A stretch of 64,000 nucleotides of DNA, from contig CALYLW010000040.1 of assembly GCA_944989445.1 (NCBI GenBank), forward strand, positions 1,798,818-1,862,817. Reading direction: 5' to 3'. This DNA is from Ampullaceana balthica. Lineage: Eukaryota; Mollusca; Gastropoda; Lymnaeidae. Below are positions 46,754-58,700 of this stretch, one piece after another. Both the position numbers and the translations under genes were made by a program. Position 1 is the first letter of the stretch; each line of letters starts with the position of its first letter. Under the pieces are notes generated by a model that worked only from the letters and a program-made list of their open reading frames with translations, did no database searches and was not told the origin of the DNA.

Positions 46754-49700
46754 CTGAAATAGACGAAATGAGGAAAATGACTATTATTATTTAACATCAA
46801 AGACATTTCTTCTTTAAAATTTAATCATAAAAATGATCAAATATGCAGCTTATTTCTAGAATTGTCCAAAAGAACTTTGCTTCCACAAATTGTTACCATG
46901 TATTGGTATGGGGATCCAAGAGAACATTATTTCCACACATTATTACCAGTGGCGGTAACTGTAATACAGTCGGACTTCACTAAGTCGAACTTTCCTAAGT
47001 CAAAAACCTCCCTATATCGAATTAATTGTTAGGTCCCTGTCAAATTCCATGAGACTAATGTTTTTTAGATCTCCTTAACTCGAAGATTTTTGGCTTCCAA
47101 CCTCCCAAAATCGAATTTTCCAAGGAGTTTGGGTTATTATTCTGGGGTAACATTTCAGAAAATGTGTTTCGTAGAGCCACGTAAACAGAGGCAAATTCTT
47201 ATCTTAGTGCATACCACAAGGGATCTAGTGACTCTTGCAAGTACCAAAAATGACGAAGACAAGAAAAAGGAGTGGCTGGCTAATTCGCGTCCCTTTGCTG
47301 CAGGCTGTGACTCTTTTCAAAAAGAAAAATCTTACTTCCCCTATCCCACTGTGGATGGAGTAAAGTGGGGGCGGGGGGAGGGAAGATGTCACCTCTCACG
47401 GGGTTGTGTCGGTTTGTCAAAGCAAGTTGGCTTCCTTTCATATGAAAAATCAGACACCGCCTCTCTTTCCTGTCAAGCTTTCTAGCAGGTAAGGCTGCCC
47501 CCCCCCTCTCAATATCAACATTGTCCTTGATTAATCTGACCTATTACGCCATTTTCCCTAACTCGAAAACTCCGTAAATTCAAATTGTTTTCGGGTCCCT
47601 TTGAGTTCGACTTAGATAGGTCCGACTGTATCTGATTTGATCAGTCAGGAGCATCACCAAGTGGAAAAGAATAGAGAAGTATTGAAACTGATGATAGACA
47701 TGACGTTCTTAGTAAATCAAGGTTTGCCATTCAGAGGACACAGAGAACATTCTTGCTTTAGTTATGGTAGTTGTAGAAATACTGGAAATTTTCATGAATT
47801 GTTATCTTTATTAGCCAAATATGATTCCACTTTGGAGAGTCATCTAAAGTTTGAAAAGAAAAATGAACTTTTTTTAAAGTCATGATGTGCAAAATAATTT
47901 AATTCAATCACTCGCATCTGAATTATCGGCGACAATTGATAATGAAGTTAAGTCTGCACAATTCTTTTCTTTAATTATTGATTCAACCATTGATATATCT
48001 AGAATTGATCAGATGTCAGTTTCTTTACGTTCAGTTTTAAAATCAGGACATGTGGAAAGATTAATAGGCTTTTATACTTTGGTAAACAGCAATTTGCATT
48101 TGCTGAGAAGATTTTAAAAGAACTGCAAAAGGGAAACATTGATATCACTCTCTGTCGAGGACAGGCATACGATGGCGCATTTGTGATGTATGGAATTAAG
48201 AGTGGCCTTCAAACTCAAATAAAGAAAATTTCACCCCATGCCATCTATGTTCATTGTTGTGCCCATGTTTTGAATTTGGTTACCATCGAAGCAATGTCTG
48301 TGACCAGTGATGGACAGTTATTTTTGGGCACAGCTGAAAAGTTGTATGCATTCCTTACGTCTAGTTTAGATCGTCTAGATACTCTTAAAAGAACCATGCT
48401 GGTATTCCATTGCGTGTAGCATTGTTCTCATTTCAGCTTTGACTTTATAAACTTGCAAAAATATGAGCAGGCTCATTATAATTTAAGTGATCGTTTATTT
48501 AAACTTAGTAACAATGCAAATTTATTAAATTTTATTTTAGTTAAGGGCTTTAGGCCATGTAGGAGCTAATTTCGCTACCGCGTATGTACAGAGAAAATAG
48601 TACACCGGTCCCTGGTGCAAAGGAAAAAATTCCTGCCGGTCCGCCATACTAAAAAGTTTGAGAAGCACTGCCCTAGGGAACATTACAACCACAAGAGAAT
48701 CAGTTGCTTACCCTCAGTATCAATATTTCTTTAATTTCTCTGTTATCACGCAAGGCTAGGTGCAATTGTGTATTGTAGCCCTTGGATGGCAATTTCTTAA
48801 CAGGTTTTAGGTTTCCAGGACGACGTGACTTAGAAGCTTGTCGTGAAGTTTGCTAAAGAAGAGAAAGTTAAGAAAGACAAAGGTTATTACAGATAAACTT
48901 TTCATTTCAAAGAGATGGGATACAATGATACAATGATACAATTGTTGAAGAGCCATTGAACAAAATTCACTCTTAAAAATTGTGTCAGAATGAAGGGGAT
49001 ACGATTATTTCTAGGTTATATTGAATTTTAAAGTAGCGAAATCGATCAATAAATGTATATTTCTGATAGAATCATGTTTTTTAAATCCCTTATATTTACT
49101 TCACCGTCTTGTCTCTCTGTCTGTCATGGTCCCGCCCGCGGAAAAACAAAAGTAAAAAATGACCCACTTCCCGTGATCCTCCTGTGAGCTAAAATTTTGC
49201 ACATAGACTTTTGTCGCCTAACAATGCATTCTATCAAAATTTCAGATCTTTCTAATGTAATGTAATTAAATTAATGAATTTTTAGATTATCTATATCAAT
49301 CTCTATGTAGCATGTAAATGTTTAGGCTAGTCTGTCGCGCAGTGCATATTATATTGAACATAATTTTTTAATATTTTCCTGTCCTGCGGTGCATATTTTA
49401 TTGAACATAATCAATACTTTTAGTTATGTCTCATATTTAAGGGATTTATAGTCAAAAACTTTGTTTTTACGGGGTTGTTTAATTGTTATTTTTTGGTAAT
49501 AATATTTTGAATCATGCTATTTTTCTTCTTCCATTTCAGTAGACTTACCTCGACTATTCCATCTTGATTGTCCAGAGGGTAGGAAAAGACATCTTTCACT
49601 AAATCAGGGTCTGAAAAATTATGGGCATATGTAAGATATTCTCAAATATACATTTACAACAGCATTTTGTATTGCAATTACAAATATTTTAGTTAAATTT

Positions 49701-52700
49701 TAACATTGTTTAGACCAGCACATTAAGCATGTATAGCAAGTTATTTATGCAACTCTAAAAAGTCCTACTAAAAGAATGTTATGATATGGTTAAATAAAAA
49801 AAGTCCATGTAAGCTTCTACCTAGCACTACTTGCTTGGAGGTAGATTCAAGCCCACTGACACATCTCTTTATTCCCATCTCATCCAATTGTTGCAGCCAG
49901 TGACATGACCGCAGACTTGAGGCGTTTCGTTCCATGTCTGAAATGGTTTTGTCTCTCTCAATGGTTTGATAAAAAATATCTCCGTAGGAATCCATCTGTT
50001 TCAGTGGAAAAAAAATTATATACATAATGTCCAACACAAAAGTCTTTCACATAAAATTTTATATTGACAATTATTATAACGCTCAATTTAATGTTGAGTC
50101 CATCAGAAGAGTGAATAGTCTGTTACCTGTGTGCTGGGGAGGCCAAGGTGGCAGGACTGGAAAATTTTGAATGAGACAACAGATGGGGAAGATTGTCAAG
50201 GTGCTAGAGACAACAGATGGAGAAGATTGTCAAAGTGCTAAAGACAACAGATGGAGAAGATTGTCAAGGTGCTAGAGACAACAGATGGACAAGATTGTCC
50301 TGGTGCTAGAGACAACAGATGGAGAAGATTGTCAAGGTGCTAGAGACAACAGATGGAGAAGATTGTCAAAGTGCTAAAGACAACAGATGGAGAAGATTGT
50401 CAAGGTGCTAGAGACAACAGATGGAGAAGATTGTCAAGGAGCTAGAGACAACAGATGGAGAAGATTGTCAAGGTGCTAGAGACAACAGATGGAGAAGATT
50501 GTCAAGATGCTAGAGACAACAGATGGAAAAGATTGTCAAGGTGCTGGAGACAACAGATGGGGAAGATTGTCAAGGTGCTAGAGACAACAGATGGAGAAGA
50601 TTGTCAAGATGCTAGAGACAACAGATGGAAAAGAGTGTCAAGGTGCTAGAGACAACAGATGGAGAAGATTGTCAAGGTGCTAGAGACAACAGATGGAGAA
50701 GATTGTCAAGGTGCTAGAGACAACAGATGGGGAAGATTGTCAAGGTGCTAGAGACAACAGATGGGGAAGATTGTCAAGGTGCTAGACAAAAGATTGTCAA
50801 GGTGCTAGAGACAACAGATGGAGAAGATTGTCAAGGTGCTAGAGACAACAGATGGACCAGGACTACCACCGTCATTGGAGCTTGGAATGTCCGCACCATG
50901 TACGAGGCTGGTAAAGCTGCACAAATAGCCGCTGAGATGAGGAACTATAAGCTCACCATTCTCGGAATTAGTGAAGCAAGATGGACTGGATGGGGACATA
51001 AGAGATTAATCTCAGGAGAGATGGTGTTATTTTCGGGACACGAAGAAGACGATGCCCCACATACCCTGGGTGTTGCTATGATGCTATCAAGGGCAGCACA
51101 AGGAGCACTCATTGGATGGGAAGCCCATGGACCTAGAATTCTTTTAGCAACCTTTCGAACAAAGAAACGTACCATCAACCTAGATGTTATACAATGCTAC
51201 GCACCAACTAATGAAAGTGATGAAGGAGACAAAGAAGAATTCTACAATAGAGTAATGACCATAGTCCAGGGTCGCCCACAGAGGAGCATCGTCATCCTCA
51301 TGGGAGACTTTAATGCCAAGATCGGCAATAGCAACACAGGGTACGAAGAGGTTATGGGACAGCAAGGGATAGGCGAGATGAACGACAATGGTGAGAGGTT
51401 TGCGGACCTATGTGCCGCAGCAGACCTGGTCATAGGGGGGAGTATTTTCCAGCACAAGAGGATTCACAAAGCTACATGGGTCTCACCGGACATGAGAACG
51501 ATGAACCAAATGGACCATGTATGTATTTGTAAAAAATTCAGGCGATCTCTCCAAGACGTACGTGTTAAGAGGGGAGCTGATGTTGCCTCAGATCACCATC
51601 TTCTTGTGGCCAGGATGAAATTAAAACTAAAGAGACATTATACCTAGCAAACAGCATACAGGACTCGATATAATACCTCCCTCCTGAAGGACCAAGCCAA
51701 AAAGGAAGAATTCAAAATCTCACTATTCAATAAGTTCCAAGTCCTACAAGAAATACTTGAAGATGAAACCACCAAAGGGAAGTGGCAAAGCATGAAAGAA
51801 ACAGTACAGTCAACATGCCAAGAAGTGCTAGGAAACAGGAAACAGGCACACAAAGAATAGATGACAGCAGGCACGCTGAGTAAAATAGAAGAAAGGAAAA
51901 GAAAGAAATCAGAAGTGAATAACAGGCGCACCCGAGCACAGAAAAACAAGGCCCAGAAGGAGTATGCAGATGCAAATAAGGAAGTTAAGAAAAGCATCAA
52001 GAGGGACAAGAAGGAATTTGTTGATAAACTTGCTAAAGAAGCAGAGGATGCAGCTCACCAGGGGAACATGAGGGAAACTGTTTGATACCATTAAGACGCT
52101 GTCAGGGAAATTTAGCAAGGTAGAGAGACCAGTAAAGGACAAAATGGGAAACACCATACCAAGTGAGGAGCAACAGAGAGGGAGATGGAAGGAGCACTTT
52201 GAAGAGCTCCTAAACAGGCCTGAACCAAGGAATCCACCAGATATCCAACCAGCCGATAATGACCTGCTAATTGACTGTAATAGTCCCACCAAAGAAGAGA
52301 TTAGCAGGGCCATTAAACAACTCTGAAATGGAAAGGCTGCGGGACCCGATGGCATCCCAGCAGAGGCACTGAAGGCGGACTTGGAAACCAGTGTGGAAAT
52401 GCTACACCCTCTGTTTATGAAGATATGGGAAGAGGAGCAAGTTCCTTCCGATTGGAAAGAGGGATACCTTATCAAGATCCCAAAGAAGGGAGACTTAAGC
52501 TCCTGCTCGAACTACAGAGGGATCACCCTGCTGTCCATCCCAGGAAAGGTTTTCAACCGTGTACTACTTAACAGGATGAAAAACGCTGTAGACCTTCTGT
52601 TGCGGGACGAACAAGCTGGCTTTCGCACCAACAGATCCTGCACGGACCAGATAGCGACACTGCGCATCATTCTAGAGCAGTCACTAGAGTGGAACTCACC

Positions 52701-55700
52701 GCTCTATGTCAACTTTGTTGACTATGAAAAAGCCTTCGACAGTGTTGACAGGCAAACCCTGTGGAGATTGCTAAGGCATTACGGGGTGCCACAGAAGATT
52801 ACGGATATAATCAGAAACATGTATGAAGGGATAAACTGCCGAGTTATCCATGGCCAGCAGGTGACAGATGCGTTCCAGGTGAAGACTGGTGTGAGACAAG
52901 GTTGCTTGCTGTCACCATTCCTCTTCCTGTTAGCCATTGACTGGGTGATGAAAACATCTACACAGCAGAAAAGGAATGGCATCCAATGGACCTTGTGGGA
53001 TCAACTGGATGATCTTGACTTTGCTGATGATCTTGCCCTTCTTGCACATACCCAACAACAGATGCAGGAGAAAACAAACATTGTCGCAGCCACTTCTGCT
53101 AGCATGGGTCTCAACATTCACAAAGGGAAGAGTAAAATCCTCAAGGTTAATGCCACCAGTACATCACCCATTATGCTTGAAGGAGAAGCCCTTGAGGAGG
53201 TGGACAGTTTTGTTTACCTTGGCAGCGTGGTAGATAAACAAGGTGGTACAGATGCAGACGTCAAAATAAGGATCGAAAAGCAAGAGCAGCCTTCCAGCAA
53301 CTCAAGAATGTTTGGGTCTCTAACAACTTAGGCAGCAAGTTAAAAGTAAGGATTTTTAACGCTATGGTAAAACCTGTGCTGCTATATGGAGCCGAGACAT
53401 GGAGAACAACGGCCGTAAACTTACCAGAATCCAGTCCTTCATCAACAACTGTTTAAGAAAGATCCTCAGAATTCACTGGCCAGACAAAATCAGCAACCAG
53501 GAACTGTGGCAGCGGACAAAACAGAAGCCCATTGAGGAAGAGATTCTCCAGAAGTGGTGGAGGTGGATTGGTCATACACTAAGAAAACCTGCTCCTAACA
53601 CAACAAAGCAAGCCCTGAAATGGAACCCACAGGGTAAGCGGAAAAGAGGCCGTCCAAGAAACACTTGGCGCCGAGAAATGGAGGCAGACATCAAGAGAAT
53701 TGGCCATGAATGGAAGATCCTGGAGAAGCTGGCCCAGGATAGAGATGCCTGGAGGTCTCTCATAGGTGGCCTATGCCCTAGGAGGAATCGCAGACGCCGA
53801 CGATGATCGGTGGATGCCCCTCAAGGACGAGAAGGCTCAACAAATACAGTAATTAAAAATACATTTACAGTCGAACCCACTTAACTCGAGCTTGGTTAAC
53901 TCGCCCACCCTATTATGTCGACGTTTTTTATTGGAACCGACCAATCGCCAGCTTTTGAAAATGTTAGATGTGATTTTTTATAACCAAGGCATAAAATTTC
54001 TGCCTCACTGGTGACGTCACAGCCGCTTGCTCACAGCACTGTGTTACTAACTTAAATCATCAGCTTTTGACTTTTGAAAATGTTCTTATCGATAGGGCTG
54101 AACTGATCGGTTCGGCTACTCGATTTTTGTATACTCTGAGATACGCGGCAATCGGCCGCGTAAGTGATGCAGAGTATTTCGTAATTGCTCCAATAGCAAA
54201 GATGCACGCAGAATCGTATGTCTAAAAAATTTCGTTGCGTATGGAATAACAAAATGTACCGTGTGCAGACTTGTTGTCATTGGCAACCATTTATCCTTCA
54301 TTCTCATTTTGACTCTATTACTATTACTACTGCTTTGTTCTAATTGTTTCATTCATAAGAAGTGGCCGTGTGCAAAAGCCATTTAACTATTGGTTAGAAT
54401 TAATTAAAATGTATCAAAGTTGAAGGTTCAAAAGGAGTTCCTAATTTATTTTTGTACACTTTTATAGAGAAGAGTTCGCTTTGTTATGAGTCATATATAG
54501 GTCATGATAAACAAAAAACGGCAACGCCTTTGTGTAAAAAAAACCTCGAAAATCATGTGCATGTACATTCTCATTTATTAACGCTAGTGATGGGACGGAA
54601 AAAATCATAGGGTGCTTACTGTAAACAAGGCTCCCCAGATTTTAAAATATATAATATAACAGACTACAGACAGTTTACCCACCCCCACTCTCAATCTCCC
54701 ACACCATTGTTGTTGGTTAGTCCGATTAGCATCAAGTTACGGAAGGAATTCTAAGTCCATTGTAAGCTGAGGGGACGGACCCAAAGAAGATGATTAGGAA
54801 GAGAATGGTTCGGGGACAATGAGGGGATGTGTAGGTTACTTATTTGTGTAGCTTGTAAGTGTAAGGAAAGTCCAAGGCACAGTATCACTCAATCTGGGAA
54901 TCACTGCAAGACGTGGCGGGCAGGAGTATATGACTCCGTTATAGTTATGTACTAGGGAAAAAAAAACTGCGCTAACGCAACAAAGGGTTATATTTAAACT
55001 TAAACGGTCCTTAAAAACGAACGGTCTTAACAACCTTAGGAAAGAGTGAAGAAATAGGGTCCCAATATTCCGATACGATTCTGATTAATCGTCCCATCAC
55101 TAATTAACGCACAACACGTACATAAAGAAATTTCAAGTGCATGTTAATATTTTGCGCCATATTGGTTTTCGTTTTAACTTGATTATCGGTTATCTCGATG
55201 CCATTTTTCATACCCCAACGCCGTCAACTTAACCGGTTTCGACTGTAATAAGAACTCCATTGTTACTTTCAGGTTGTTATCAACATGGCTACTGTCATTT
55301 TTAAATCCTTTATATTAACTCGTAGTGTCTGTTTGTTTGAACCCTTGATTGCTTGCTTGTCGCCTAAACTTTGGATCAATTTTTAACCCACTTCCTCGTA
55401 AGCTAGCAAGCTGAAATTCTGCAGGCAGTTTCGTACCGATGATAAAAACTGTCACGTGTGAATCACATGATTTGTGACGAAGAGGTCACGTGAGCAAAAG
55501 CGCGGGAGATGACGCAGAAGGTTCGAGGTCATGTTCAGTTGTCAGAGAGATTCCATAGTGTAAGGACGGAATGTGTGTGTGCCTCAAGACTTCCACGTTG
55601 TATAACCTCAAATATATATGTTATGTAAATAGTATACATATTAAAGTTGTTTTATTGAAACAAGTTCTTCAGTGGATTATTGTGCACAAGATTCTGTATT

Positions 55701-58700
55701 GTAAGAACGCCTACAAAAGAGTTACACATAAAATAAAGTTAACAGTTACATTGGTGTCGGAGTGAAAGTGATTGCCATTAGGCATAAGTTCTAAGTGAAC
55801 ACAGTACAAGAAATTTGATAAAGGAGGTTTTGTGGAAGTGACAAGTATTGGATATTTCAAAAAGGAAAGTATTCATTAAAAGAAGAAATATTAGCAGCTA
55901 TCGTATTTTGTGAATATTCAAGTTCGTAAGAAGCTGTGAATAAAATTTTGTGGTTCAATGAAAATACAAGAATATTTCAAGATGGCGGCATAAACGCACA
56001 TGGTGACGGCGTGCGGTGTATACAACACAGTGCTGGAATCTGGGTCGTGTAGGCTTACTGTATGGTGATACATGGTGAACATATATAGGTCGTGACGTCA
56101 ACAAGCTCACTGCTAGTTGATTCCAGGAAATATTTGTAAACATAACCTGGAACTTGGAAGGCTATGGACTATTAACAAGTGTCAGTGTGAATTATAACTA
56201 AAGGAACGGAATTTTTATCCATTCATTGTGTGAAGAGTTTGATAATTGCAATTTTGGATTAATGGAGTGAACTAAATTGTTTAAAAACTACTCGAAAATT
56301 GAAAATTTAATCAAGTGACTTTTATTCAAAACGATTGGACCATTTAATATGTTTTGTCATTCTGAGGGAGCGTATATATAAAGTATACTAAAGATCCCGT
56401 GTGAGGATTCTTTTGTTGTCTCATCTTGTCAAGACTAAATTGCATGGTTTAGACGCGTCACTTATTTGAACTTAACATTTTGAATTCAAGATTTTTCATT
56501 TGGAAGATTTATAACTTTATCAATATACCTACATTCCTTATCGAATTGCTAGACTCATATTATTCAATCAAACAAAACATGGATTACTACAAGGAATTCA
56601 CTGCCATAGCTAAAGAGATCGGACTAAAGGGAAAAGAAATGAGAGATTTCATTGAAGAAAAAGTAGGAATTGCTGAAGAAAAAGAGAAGCTAAGAATAGC
56701 TGAAGAAAAAGAAAATCAAAGAATTGCTGAAGAAAAAGAAGAGCTAAAAATAGCCAGAGAAGAAGAGATGCGAAAAATAGTCAGAGAAGAAGAGAGGCAA
56801 AGACTAATAATTGAAAGAGAAGAAAGAGCTGCAAAAAGAGAATTTGAACAACTTCAAATTGACAAGTTAAAACTACAACTTGATTTAGAGAGTAGAGGCC
56901 TCAATCCTAGTAATGAAACAAATATAAGGTCAGCACCAAGGGATACTATCAAAGTAAGAAAATATGATAGCCAGAAAGAAAAAAATGGATGTTTATCTGG
57001 ATTATTTCTAATCCATAATGGCTATGAAAGGCTATAATGAAGAAGATTGGCCAGCACAATTGATGACTCAATTAACTGGAGAAGCATTTGAAGCTTATAA
57101 CAGTATAGCCAAAGAAGACAAAAGCATATATAAGAATGTCAAAAAGGCACTTCTATGTCATTTTGGAAAGTCAGAAAATGATTATAGAAGAGAATTTCAT
57201 GAAATGAGAATGGACAAAGATCCACAGATCATAGTGCATGAAGCACAAGTCAAACTAACAAAATGGCTGGAACTGACAGCAATAGATACGAGCAATCCAA
57301 AGGCCATACTAGACATGGTGTTAATTGACAAGTTTTTAGAAAATGCAACACCAACTCTATTCACATATTTAACTGATAAGAAAGTTGGTACTCAAGCAGA
57401 GCTAACAAATGCATTACGAACATTCAAAGACTCTCATCCGAATGTGGAAATGGATAATAGACAATACATATTTGCAATACAAATTAAAAGTCAAGAAAAA
57501 AGGCAAGGTATGAGAAACCAGAGTCTGCCAAACCAAAGCAACAGACAAACTATTTTTTGGTACTGTAACAAGCCAGGACACATGGCGAAGCAGTGTTACC
57601 ACAATAAAGGACAGCCAAATAGGGTGTCACCTAATGGCAGCCCTATAAGAAAGAAAACAGAAGAAAAATCAAGACAAGATCACTTTGAAAACAAAGGTAG
57701 ACAAGCATGGAGAGAAAAGTATAATCATAATTCCAAACTTAGAGATTATGATCAAGGTAAACAATCATGGAGAGAAATATATAATCATAATTCCAGACAT
57801 AGAGATTATGATCAAGATAGACAATCATGGAGAGACAGATATAAGCATAATTCCATAAATAGAGATTATAATCAAAGCAGAAGATCATGGAGAGGCAAAT
57901 ACAATTTTGATTCCAGAAAAAGAAATTATGATCAACCATGGAGAAAGAATGAAAACCAAGACATGAATGATAGAAAAATAATAAAGTTAAATCGAGCGCA
58001 AAAAGAAACTATTGACACTGTAGCCACTATTGACAATCACATATATGATAAAAGAAATGAAGACCATAGTAACAGAGAAAGAGATGGTACTAGTGAATCT
58101 GAAACCATTTGGGTGAAATCATCTGAATTAGGAAGAACAATTGGTTGTGTATTAAGCAAAATCAAAGACTTTACAGATACAGACAATATTTTTCACATAA
58201 AAGTTTCTGACAGTGACTCATCTGGTCCAAATTCTATTTAATTATCTGGAAACAAAAATGACATTTCAAAAGCTAAGCAACTTATTAAAAATGCTGGAAT
58301 TGAAATTGTGAATGAACATAATCGAAGTCATGGTTGGTGAATTATTGAACATTTAACAGTCTGAAGAAACATTCAAAGCCCATCGATTTGAATTCATACT
58401 CGTCAACTGAAGAATGACCATCTTTGAACTAGGCTATGCTATTAGCAGACTACAAATTTGACATTAAATCTGTGAAGGGAAAGGACAATGTGGTTGCAGA
58501 CATATTGAGTAGAATGACAATAAATAAAGACATTCTGTGAATTCCTCAATGATAAAACCAGAGACTATTAAAAAGACATTCTGTGAATTCCTACATGATA
58601 AAACCAGAGACTGTATTAACATTAGTCTGTGAATTCCTAAAGGATACAACCAGAGACTGTAGTTATATTAATATTTTTATTTGTTGAACAATGGACAAGG

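Noticed and set aside
50727..51647. 306-codon frame as a host craniofacial-development-like gene
   Set aside because: It carries the apurinic-endonuclease motifs of a LINE, is followed by broken reverse transcriptase, and its first part is minisatellite.
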